Notes under the pieces: model-generated
Seen by the model: the letters and a program-made list of their open reading frames with translations, nothing else
Told to the model about the DNA's origin: nothing
The model's database searches: none
In this document: one piece after another, positions 26,915 through 34,255 of the stretch
Layout of the letters: every line of letters begins with the position of its first letter
Position numbering within the stretch: the stretch's first letter is position 1
Assembly: GCA_964464175.1 (NCBI GenBank)
Contig: CAYXFD010000027.1
Location: 1-37,346, forward strand
Source of the DNA: CAYXFD01 sp964464175
Lineage (GTDB): Bacteria > Cloacimonadota > Cloacimonadia > Cloacimonadales > JAJBBL01
DNA: 37,346 nucleotides
Direction: 5' to 3'
Position numbers and translations under genes: made by a program

Positions 26915-26929
26915 TGCAATCTGATTGCA
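26915..26929 (+). promoter_or_regulatory. perfect 15-base palindrome abutting the ribosome binding site
   Basis: TGCAATC-T-GATTGCA is a perfect inverted repeat with a single central base. Its last bases run into the Shine-Dalgarno sequence AAGGTGG of the secreted-protein gene at 26943. The size and symmetry suit a dimeric repressor operator; hairpin formation is unlikely with a one-base loop. Confidence 0.4.
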
Positions 26930-26942
26930 AGGTGGTAATAAA

Positions 26943-28487
26943 ATGCAGAACAGGACTAAATTGATCATAATTACAACAGCGATTCTCGTATTGATGTTTC
27001 TCAGTACCAGCCTTGCCGGTTTTATGCCGCAGCGAGAGGTTTTCAGGGATGACTATCAGTATCAGTTATTCTTATCCTGGATACAGCGGGGGCGTTACAA
27101 TCCCAACTCGCCGGCTTCACTCTCCCAATATCTGTTCAGGATCACTTACTACGACCGGCTGAACAACAGGAATGTCATCATCGAGTGTGACTTACAGAAC
27201 CGGAGGATTGTGACTCTTCGCGAGAGCATAGACCCTCAGTTGATTTCAACCAATGCCCCTGAGGTAGAGCTGGAGTACCGTTATTATCTGGAGATGATCC
27301 TTTTCAGACTGAACAGTGAGCAGTCATTTTTTGTCAATGACCTACTGAACGATATTCCTGTCGAGATAAGCTATTTTCAGAGAGATGGACAAAGGGTAAA
27401 TCTCTTTGAGCAGCAAACGGAGTCAGGACATTTTGTCTGGGAGAGGATTAACTTTAGGAAGAACTCTGATGGTATTTACGGTTATGAGATAACCCTCTTC
27501 TCCGGAGAGAGTTTCAACCTGATGTTCTCCGATCCTGCCTTGCTCCCTGACCCGGATCATTTGGCGGTTCTGAAAAATTATCTTCCTGCAGAGTTTCTGC
27601 AAGCCCGGAAAGAAAAAGGAGCAGGAGGGTTTTCTTCTGCGGAAGAGGAACTATCTCCGATTTCCGCTGCTGATGCTCAGGTTTATTCGGCTTATCATTA
27701 CGAGCCAAGTCCTGTTGTTTCCGGGAAAGAAGCTGTTAGGGAAGCCCCCTTTTCTGCCAGAGAGAGACTACCTGATCCCGCTCTTCCCCTGAAAGAATAC
27801 CTAGCTATGTCCCGGGAAAACAAATGGAGCCGCGAGATGCTGCACAACAAAATAGCTGATCCCGAGAAGTTTCTAACCCAGGAATTTCCTTATCACAGCC
27901 TGAGTCGATCTGCTGATCTATATAGTTTAACAACCGCACCCTTCAAAGAGAACATTACCGGCAATGTCAATCTTACCAAAAGAAGTTTCCGGGATGGCAT
28001 CAGCTTTGAATCCAATGAAGGTTATGTGATCAACAGCGATAAAACGGTCGAGCTTACCACCGGTGATCTGATCTCTCTTTCCGAACTTGATAATCTGGAA
28101 ATGGCAGCGATCAGTCCCTATCTCTCTCAGTTAATAACCATGCACCGCACAATCGGTACCCAATTGTTAAACTTTCTCCTTATCCCGGCTGATGTTCCTA
28201 CAACTCTGATCTTGAGAGATTCCGAACGCTGGGTCAGTGAATTTTCTTCCTATACCGATATAGTATTGATGTTGTCTCACTATTGGCAGAACAGAGTTGT
28301 CTATTTTGGAATTGAGAGAGTAAAAAAAGTTAACAACAATATAGAGCTTAGCGGTTTTTTAGCTGCCGTTAAGCCCGACAATGAGGGTTTTGATTTTGCT
28401 GAAGTGAGATTTGCTCTTAACAGCTCTTACCGCATAGATCTGGCGATGATAACTCTCTATCCGGATGTCTCCGGAGAGGATGACTGA
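26943..28487 (+). CDS. secreted protein of unknown function
   Basis: A 514-residue protein with a signal peptide (about residues 1-25: QNRTKL, then a hydrophobic core ending SLAG). I recognise no family. The N-terminal half alternates strands with many aromatic and charged residues (YRYYLEMILFRLN; VEISYFQRDGQRVNLFEQQ). The middle (about 220-300) is rich in Pro, Ala, Ser and Glu and looks disordered. The C-terminal third is again mixed strands and helices and lacks a FlgD-like sorting module. I chose the ATG at 26943, with AAGGTGG 7 bases upstream, over an in-frame TTG at 26925. It precedes the pgs operon on the same strand but is separated by 422 bases, so a functional link is unproven. Confidence 0.75.
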   Translation: MQNRTKLIIITTAILVLMFLSTSLAGFMPQREVFRDDYQYQLFLSWIQRGRYNPNSPASLSQYLFRITYYDRLNNRNVIIECDLQNRRIVTLRESIDPQLISTNAPEVELEYRYYLEMILFRLNSEQSFFVNDLLNDIPVEISYFQRDGQRVNLFEQQTESGHFVWERINFRKNSDGIYGYEITLFSGESFNLMFSDPALLPDPDHLAVLKNYLPAEFLQARKEKGAGGFSSAEEELSPISAADAQVYSAYHYEPSPVVSGKEAVREAPFSARERLPDPALPLKEYLAMSRENKWSREMLHNKIADPEKFLTQEFPYHSLSRSADLYSLTTAPFKENITGNVNLTKRSFRDGISFESNEGYVINSDKTVELTTGDLISLSELDNLEMAAISPYLSQLITMHRTIGTQLLNFLLIPADVPTTLILRDSERWVSEFSSYTDIVLMLSHYWQNRVVYFGIERVKKVNNNIELSGFLAAVKPDNEGFDFAEVRFALNSSYRIDLAMITLYPDVSGEDD

Positions 28488-28817
28488 TATTCTCTGCAGC
28501 ATTTCCTGAAAAAGCCAAAGAAGTATATGCTTTGCCTGTGCTGGCTTTCCCTTCTTGGAAATCGCCTCCTCCGTTGGTATATTGCTGTCCTGACTCCCAT
28601 AATTAAGTGAGCTGAGCCGATTTCTTAACTCTGATTCCATTCCTACCTCAATTCTATTCTCCGAGACTGAAAACCGGGTTATCTGTGTCTTATCCTGCCG
28701 TTAGTAAGTTTTCCGGAGGAGAGAGATTATCGTTGGCTTGAAAAACCAAGAGGGGAAAGAGAAGAAATTGACACTATTATCAGCTCATATTTTCTGTCAC
28801 TAATCTTAGGTAGATTG

Positions 28818-28833
28818 TGGAATAGATTTTGCA
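28818..28833 (+). promoter_or_regulatory. candidate sigma-54 promoter of the pgs operon
   Basis: TGGAATAGATTTTGCA fits the sigma-54 pattern TGGcAcg-N4-TTGCa: TGG, the A at the fifth position and TTGCA match, and the GG and GC doublets are exactly ten bases apart. Transcription would begin near 28844, about 65 bases before pgsB. The central part of the -24 box is non-consensus, so confidence is lower than for the element at 11924. Confidence 0.38.
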
Positions 28834-28851
28834 TAAGATATAGCGGTTAAT

Positions 28852-28869
28852 ACTGATGTGATCATCAGT
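28852..28869 (+). repeat. 7-bp hairpin in the predicted pgs leader
   Basis: ACTGATG and CATCAGT form a perfect stem around TGAT. It lies about 40 bases before the pgsB start and just after the predicted sigma-54 start site, so it may be an operator or a leader hairpin. Confidence 0.4.
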
Positions 28870-28909
28870 AAACTTAAGATAACGATAGGAATGAAGGATA
28901 TAACAGACT

Positions 28910-30085
28910 ATGACAGTGTTAATTATAGCAACACTAATACTCATCATTAATCTGCTTTTCGAATATTTTCGACACACGCAAAATGTTAAACAGATACCGG
29001 TCAGAATCCATGTTAACGGCACACGGGGTAAATCAAGTGTTACCCGCTTGATTGCCGCCGGCTTAAGAGCGGGAGGAATAAGGACTCTGGCTAAGACGAC
29101 CGGAACAATGCCGCGGGTAATCCTGCCGGACGGTCGGGAATCTTCAATAGTCAGGTTATTTGGTCCAAACATCATTGAGCAGAAGTATATTTTCCGTTAT
29201 GCCGCTTCCCTCAAACCTCAGGCTATTGTAGTTGAATGTATGGCAGTGAATCCTGTTTTTCAATGGATTACCGAGCGTAAATTCATCAAATCTACCGTTT
29301 CGGTAATAACGAATGTTCGTCTCGACCATCTTGATCTAATGGGCTCAACTATTCAGAGTGTTGCCAGATCAATCTGTAATACAATCCCTTCCCACAAGAT
29401 CTGTTTTACTGCCGAAAGGGAACAATTCCCCTTGTTAAAGCAGATTGCCCATCATAGGGGGACAAAAATAAGCGGAGTTTCCGGCGAGGATATCTCACAG
29501 GATGATCTAAAACCTTTTGGTTATATCGAACATGCTGATAATCTTGCTTTAGCATTATCTGTCTGTGATCATTTCGGGGTTAAGAGAGATGTCGCCCTTA
29601 AAGGCATGCAGAATTCTAATCCCGATCCGGGAGCTCTGCAGAAGTACACAATTCAAACAGATGCCAAACAGATGATTTTCTACAATGTTTTCGCCGCAAA
29701 TGATCCCTCTTCCAGTCTTTCTATCTGGAAGATGATCATCCAGCCCCTGGAAAAACAGCAAAGGATGATTATCCTGAATACCAGAGCCGATAGATATGAC
29801 AGATCGAAGCAGCTTATCGAGACTTTCCGGGAAGAAGAATATGACTATTTTGTCCTTACCGGTGAAAAGACAGAAGCATTAAAGCAATATGCTCTCGACG
29901 GAAAAATACCCAAAGGGAAGTTAATAGTTTTGGGAGAAATCGACCCGTCTTTGGTATATGACAGGGTATTATCGTTAACGATATACGAAGCCCATATTGT
30001 CGGGATCGGCAATATCGCCGGTACCAGAAAATATGGTGCTCATTTAGTAAATTATTTCCGTAAGAAATCACAAGGAGGATTTTAG
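28910..30085 (+). CDS. pgsB: poly-gamma-glutamate synthase PgsB/CapB (ATP-dependent amide ligase)
   Basis: The catalytic ligase that joins glutamates through their gamma-carboxyl groups, related to Mur ligases and folylpolyglutamate synthase. The 391 residues match the usual PgsB length. An N-terminal membrane anchor (about 3-19) is followed by the P-loop VNGTRGKSSVTRLI (35-48), the conserved VECMAVNP (108-115) and TNVRLDHLDLMG (134-145), all hallmarks of CapB/PgsB. AAGGA lies about 12 bases before the ATG. The stop codon abuts the pgsC start, so the genes form one unit. It probably works at the inner membrane with PgsC. That the product is poly-gamma-glutamate is family knowledge, not shown here. 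Confidence 0.93.
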   Translation: MTVLIIATLILIINLLFEYFRHTQNVKQIPVRIHVNGTRGKSSVTRLIAAGLRAGGIRTLAKTTGTMPRVILPDGRESSIVRLFGPNIIEQKYIFRYAASLKPQAIVVECMAVNPVFQWITERKFIKSTVSVITNVRLDHLDLMGSTIQSVARSICNTIPSHKICFTAEREQFPLLKQIAHHRGTKISGVSGEDISQDDLKPFGYIEHADNLALALSVCDHFGVKRDVALKGMQNSNPDPGALQKYTIQTDAKQMIFYNVFAANDPSSSLSIWKMIIQPLEKQQRMIILNTRADRYDRSKQLIETFREEEYDYFVLTGEKTEALKQYALDGKIPKGKLIVLGEIDPSLVYDRVLSLTIYEAHIVGIGNIAGTRKYGAHLVNYFRKKSQGGF

Positions 30086-30541
30086 GTGGTAGAGGCAGCA
30101 GTCGGTTTAGGAGTTATCTTCAGCCTTCTTTTTAGTGAGTTACTCGGCGCATCTGCCGGTGGTATAGTTGTACCCGGATATATTGCGATGTATCTTCATC
30201 GTCCGACGCTTATTTTCGGTACTATTGCCGTTAGTCTGGCAACTTTGGTGTTGATAAAGATTATTTCTAATTTTTCCTTGCTATATGGTAAGAGAAGGAT
30301 GGTTCTGTCGATCCTGATCGGTTTTATCTTAGGATGGGCAACAAGGAATATTATCTTTGTCAACGTTACGATCTATGATTTGAAAATGCAGTCAATCGGT
30401 TATATCATACCCGGTTTGATCGCCAATTGGATGGAGAGACAGGGTATCTTCCGTACTATCTTTACCATGATAATCGCTGCTGTTCTGGTCAGATTGATCC
30501 TGATCGTGATTTCGGGCGGGGAGGTGATGTTCGATGTATAG
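30086..30541 (+). CDS. pgsC: poly-gamma-glutamate biosynthesis membrane protein PgsC/CapC
   Basis: A 151-residue integral membrane partner of PgsB with about four or five hydrophobic segments. The PgsC signature appears at the start: GVIFSLLFSELLGASAGGIV, then VPGYIAMYLHRP. Later segments include SILIGFILGWATRN and YIIPGLIANWMERQG. The start is a GTG directly after the pgsB stop, with GGAGG 7 bases upstream; no ATG fits. The last codons overlap pgsW by eight bases. PgsC is needed together with PgsB for polymer synthesis in characterised systems. Confidence 0.92.
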   Translation: MVEAAVGLGVIFSLLFSELLGASAGGIVVPGYIAMYLHRPTLIFGTIAVSLATLVLIKIISNFSLLYGKRRMVLSILIGFILGWATRNIIFVNVTIYDLKMQSIGYIIPGLIANWMERQGIFRTIFTMIIAAVLVRLILIVISGGEVMFDV

Positions 30542-31658
30542 GCCATCATTAAAATCTATCTGGTCACTGGCAGCCTTAGCACTAATAAGTATAGTACTGT
30601 TTTACATCGCTCAAACCAGTTATAGTGAAATCGAAGCAGACGGTTATGAACAGAAGATCCTGGCTGCTGAACACATGAAAATGAGCATGGAAGCATTAAG
30701 GGAGGAGTTCGACAGAAGAGGTTTCTCCATTGATGAGACTAATGACCCCAATCTGACAGGACTCATCGGTTTAAGCGGTTCTTCTATTACAACAAGCCGT
30801 GGTATCCTCTCCGATAAGCTCACCGGTCTTAACCCTAATTATGCAGCTGTTTTTATTGATATGCTTCTTACAGTAAAAGTCCGGCCCGGAGATTATGTTG
30901 CAGTCGGTATGACTGCTGCCAACCCGGGGATAAATCTTGCTCTCTTCTCAGCACTTGAGATATTGGAACTTCAACCGGTAATTATTACTTCGGTCGGCTC
31001 TTCGATGTTTGGAGCTAACCGGGAGGATTTTACCTGGCTTGACATGGAAAAAGTATTAAGAGAGAAGGGGTTGATCAGTTTTACTTCTGCTGGCGCTTCA
31101 ATCGGTGGCGGCAGTGACATCGGCAGAGGGCTGGCGAGCAGAGGAAGAGAAATCATCGAGAATAATATAGAAGATCATGGGGTTACTTATATCAATACGG
31201 GAGATCTGGAGGGTAATCTCCAGAAGAGAATGGAAATTTACGATGAGCTTCTTCCCGAACGTACCCGTTACCGTCTTTTCATTAATATTGGCGGTGGCTT
31301 AGCTAATGTCGGTTCTTCTGTAAATGCCTCCCTAATCCGGGATGGGATTAATCACAGGATTGCCGAAAGGACCTTCGCTACTGAGGGTACGATCATGCTT
31401 TTTGCCCGGCGGAATATCCCGATAATTCATATCTTCAGACCACAGAGAGTTGCCGAACGGTACGGATTAGTGGTTGATCCCGTACCTCTTCCCGAAATCG
31501 GGACAGGTACCGTTTTTATCTCCGAAGTAAATAATGTAACAGTCGCTTCTATCTGCCTGGCGATTCTTCTTATCTGCTTAATAGTTGTTATCATCTTTGA
31601 CCGTTATGACAGGCATTTCACAACAAATATTATTGATCCTGACCAGGAGATATTATGA
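30534..31658 (+). CDS. pgsW: poly-gamma-glutamate system protein PgsW
   Basis: A 374-residue membrane-anchored protein with an N-terminal transmembrane helix (about 11-28) and a C-terminal one (about 341-361). The roughly 310-residue domain between them is probably periplasmic. Characteristic stretches are VGMTAANPGINLALFSALE, SAGASIGGGSDIGRGLA and NIGGGLANVGSSVNASLI, which I associate with the PgsW family found beside pgsB and pgsC in diderm genomes. Its biochemical role is unknown. GGAGGTGAT precedes the ATG within pgsC. The stop overlaps the start of the beta-barrel gene (ATGA), implying translational coupling. Confidence 0.87.
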   Translation: MYRPSLKSIWSLAALALISIVLFYIAQTSYSEIEADGYEQKILAAEHMKMSMEALREEFDRRGFSIDETNDPNLTGLIGLSGSSITTSRGILSDKLTGLNPNYAAVFIDMLLTVKVRPGDYVAVGMTAANPGINLALFSALEILELQPVIITSVGSSMFGANREDFTWLDMEKVLREKGLISFTSAGASIGGGSDIGRGLASRGREIIENNIEDHGVTYINTGDLEGNLQKRMEIYDELLPERTRYRLFINIGGGLANVGSSVNASLIRDGINHRIAERTFATEGTIMLFARRNIPIIHIFRPQRVAERYGLVVDPVPLPEIGTGTVFISEVNNVTVASICLAILLICLIVVIIFDRYDRHFTTNIIDPDQEIL

Positions 31659-33565
31659 TCCAACATCTTAACAGTCGCTTCAGCAAAGTAATTCTTCCTC
31701 TCTGTTTAATTACGTCCCTCTTCCTTCTAACAAAGTTGACTGCTTTTATTGAAGCTCAATGGAAGATAGTAGATTTCAGTGAGCATGGAACAAGAAGGAT
31801 AGTGGAAATTGATGATAACCGTTGGTTTTTCTATCGCCCGGAACCCAGCAGTGAACTCCTGTTAGAAACCGGAGAAGGTAAATTATTGATTAAAGCAGCA
31901 GTCCGGGAGGATATTGACGATTTGACCTTCCAGATAAAAATCAATAACGTTTTCCGCAACTTTACTGTTTCTGCAAAGGAAGAGACCGGTGATTTTGTTG
32001 TTATGGAAGATATCTATCTCAATCTCGGACCGGGAAAGCATCAGGTTCGGATCTCCACGGCAAGCCGCCTGGCATATTTCAAGGTTTTCCGGGAAGAAGA
32101 TGTCTGGACCGTTCCGACCGTCAGGACTTCCTTTACTCCCGAGAATTATGACCGCCGCCTTACTCTGGAGTCAGAAGATTCTTCCAGTAGTTATTTCTCT
32201 GCTGGTTTTGATACTCCCTTGCAGTTTTCAGTAACAGGACCTAATACGGTTGCTGGTTATGTCAGATATTTTATGAATGAAGCCGATCAAGAAGCTGTTT
32301 TTGACATTTATATCGGCAATCAGGTCGTTGAAACCGTTTCCATCCCCTCCCGCAGAACCGGAAGCTATTGGCTCGCTGAAAACCCCGAACAATCTCTTTC
32401 CATTGGCAGAAGAATTGAGTTCAGCATCCCTACCGGAGACCATGTTGTCCGTTTCGTACCCCGGACTGATGATATTTTTATTTCCCGTCTGTTTATGAAT
32501 ATTCCCGAAGAGCTGCCGGAATCGGAAGAAGACATCTATGATCTTGGCAGGTTCCGGGAACCGGCTTTTTTTCAGAAAGCTTTAAGCGGAATGCAGTTAA
32601 CTGTTGGGACTTCTATCAGATATAATGACAATGTGTTTTCGTTATCGGATTATGATATGGATCGCTTTGACAGTGGTCATGAAAACTTCTCCTTTATCAA
32701 GACTGCCGATGATCTGATAGTCAATCCCTACCTGCAAATCAGATATCCCTTCTCTTTGGGGGAACTAACCCTTACCCCCTATCTTAATGCCAATCACTAC
32801 CAGTATATTAGCAATCCTGACAAAACCAACTACAGCATTCTTTCTGCTCTGTTCAGCCAGTATAAGAACTTCAATTTGAATCTCTACTATGGTTATTATG
32901 GAGACCTTTATGCCAGGGATTATCTGGATAGAAACGGTTCGGACGTCTATGAGAAGTTCGAATATGAAAAGAACCTGTACCGGCTCTACTCTTTTTTTTC
33001 CTTAGGCAGATACGATACTCCTCTGCTATACTTCCAGATCGAAGAGTATTTTTATAACGAATTTTTTACCGAATACGACGGAATTGCAACAACCTACGGC
33101 TTAGGCTGGCGTCGCTCATTTCCCACTTTTTACCTCAGGCTGTTCTATTATTATCGTGATTTCGAAGCTTCCAACGTCAGCTACGATCTCAATGAAGTCG
33201 TTATCAGTGACCGGATTACCGATACATCCTACGAAAGCAACATATATGACCTCCAGTTTCGTAATAAGAGAATTAATCTCTTTGCTGATTATGACTTCAG
33301 ACCATATTTTGGTTTTCGTCTTGAAAACCGGTACTATTCAACAAAACTGCCGGTAGAAGTTGCTCCCTTTCAAAGCGGCCGGGAAGAGAACCGGTACCGC
33401 ATCAATTTCGGTTTAGAATTCTATCTGGTCAGAAATTTGAATATAATCCTTGACTACAAACATTACCTGCGGGATACTTACTCTGAAAATGATAGCCTTC
33501 CCAAGTATAAAGATTATCGTCAAAATCTAATTAGCTTGGATCTGGGATATACGATAAATTTTTAG
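31655..33565 (+). CDS. outer-membrane beta-barrel with two N-terminal beta-sandwich modules, pgs-linked
   Basis: A 636-residue exported protein with an N-terminal hydrophobic signal (about 11-30). Two similar beta-sandwich modules follow, at about 60-150 and 190-285, each ending in a G-(K/D)-H-x-V-R motif (GPGKHQVRIS; PTGDHVVRFV). From about residue 312 to the end, alternating aromatic and polar residues form a probable beta-barrel of some 14-16 strands, beginning TSIRYNDNVFSLSDYD and closing with LDLGYTINF, a terminal Phe. The NDNVF start resembles the BBP2-type porins linked to exopolysaccharide loci. Being coupled by ATGA to pgsW, it is the natural candidate for an outer-membrane exit pore or anchor for the polymer. 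That role is inference. Confidence 0.82.
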   Translation: MIQHLNSRFSKVILPLCLITSLFLLTKLTAFIEAQWKIVDFSEHGTRRIVEIDDNRWFFYRPEPSSELLLETGEGKLLIKAAVREDIDDLTFQIKINNVFRNFTVSAKEETGDFVVMEDIYLNLGPGKHQVRISTASRLAYFKVFREEDVWTVPTVRTSFTPENYDRRLTLESEDSSSSYFSAGFDTPLQFSVTGPNTVAGYVRYFMNEADQEAVFDIYIGNQVVETVSIPSRRTGSYWLAENPEQSLSIGRRIEFSIPTGDHVVRFVPRTDDIFISRLFMNIPEELPESEEDIYDLGRFREPAFFQKALSGMQLTVGTSIRYNDNVFSLSDYDMDRFDSGHENFSFIKTADDLIVNPYLQIRYPFSLGELTLTPYLNANHYQYISNPDKTNYSILSALFSQYKNFNLNLYYGYYGDLYARDYLDRNGSDVYEKFEYEKNLYRLYSFFSLGRYDTPLLYFQIEEYFYNEFFTEYDGIATTYGLGWRRSFPTFYLRLFYYYRDFEASNVSYDLNEVVISDRITDTSYESNIYDLQFRNKRINLFADYDFRPYFGFRLENRYYSTKLPVEVAPFQSGREENRYRINFGLEFYLVRNLNIILDYKHYLRDTYSENDSLPKYKDYRQNLISLDLGYTINF

Positions 33566-33568
33566 AGG

Positions 33569-33868
33569 ATGAGTAACTATATGATGCACAAAGAGATCGA
33601 TAGAGCAAGAATAAGAGAGTTTCTCGATCTGCTCGGTAATGAGAGATACGATTTAAGAAAATATCATCGGCCGGTACTTGTTTATAAGGTCGCAGACAAA
33701 ACCGTTTTCTATTCCATCTGGGAAGAGGACCTGCTCAACCGTTTCGGTATCGGCAATGTTGACGGCTGGGATTATAAAGAAGACACTATCTTCTGTCCGG
33801 ACTGGGTTATCGGTATTGAACGGGATGATTTGATAGCAGAATTGGACGAAGATGAGGAAAACGAATAA
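33569..33868 (+). CDS. small acidic protein of unknown function, last gene of the pgs operon
   Basis: A 99-residue soluble protein with no signal peptide or membrane segment. The N-terminal half is basic and helical (DRARIREFLDLLGNERYDLR); the C-terminus is strongly acidic (ELDEDEENE). Conserved-looking aromatic motifs are VFYSIWEEDLL and GNVDGWDYKED. I recognise no family. It starts three bases after the beta-barrel stop. The alternative ATGs at 33581 and 33584 have GAGG about 12 bases upstream, whereas the first ATG has it almost adjacent, so the start is uncertain. Its position suggests a cytoplasmic accessory to the pgs system. Confidence 0.7.
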   Translation: MSNYMMHKEIDRARIREFLDLLGNERYDLRKYHRPVLVYKVADKTVFYSIWEEDLLNRFGIGNVDGWDYKEDTIFCPDWVIGIERDDLIAELDEDEENE

Positions 33869-34255
33869 GGTAATCCCTCTTCCACTCTTCAAACAAATAC
33901 TTCAATTCCGGTAAACCGCATAGCGACAATCTTCTTTACCACTATTTTTTTCCCAGCCGGGGTTGCTCTGAACAGCGTTCTTTACCCCAATTATAGGATT
34001 TTTTAGCTCTGCTGAGACTAACAACTCATTAAACATTCGACTTTTAGAAATTCTTTGCTGATATCAGGATAATACCAGTTGATAGGCTTCTTCTCAAAAA
34101 TAATGTAACCAGAAGAGAAGTCTCTCTCTCCCAAACAATACTTGACATTAAGAGTGGGAAGCTGAAGCCTGATTTTCAGTTATTACTGACCAACCGTGCC
34201 TCAGAATGCCGGTATAAATCGGTTAATGTTAATAAGGAGTAGTTTTCGCCCCGAG
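33869..34255. other. intergenic region between the pgs operon and lptD
   Basis: About 390 bases with no recognisable gene or RNA. A TTGATA (34079-34084) lies 16 bases before TAATGT and could be a weak promoter for lptD. No convincing terminator was found. Confidence 0.45.

Larger units (their letters stand above)
26363..26942. other. divergent intergenic region with large inverted repeat
   Basis: About 580 bases between tdk and the 514-residue secreted protein. No protein or known RNA gene was recognised. It contains the tdk promoter, a 21-bp-arm inverted repeat (26718-26779), a small AACCG-6-CGGTT hairpin near 26803, and a palindrome next to the ribosome binding site of the next gene. The left half (26420-26700) shows nothing I can name. 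Confidence 0.6.
28488..28909. other. intergenic region upstream of the pgs operon
   Basis: About 420 bases. It contains a sigma-54-type -24/-12 element (28818-28833) and a 7-bp hairpin (28852-28869) in what would be the leader of pgsB. A TTGACA at 28768-28773 lacks a convincing -10 box. The left half (28488-28760) shows no recognisable gene or RNA. Confidence 0.55.

Noticed and set aside
28359..28640. 93-codon minus-strand open frame with a fair ribosome site (GAGG five bases before ATG)
   Set aside because: It overlaps the 3' end of the secreted-protein gene by about 130 bases in antisense and shows no recognisable domain.
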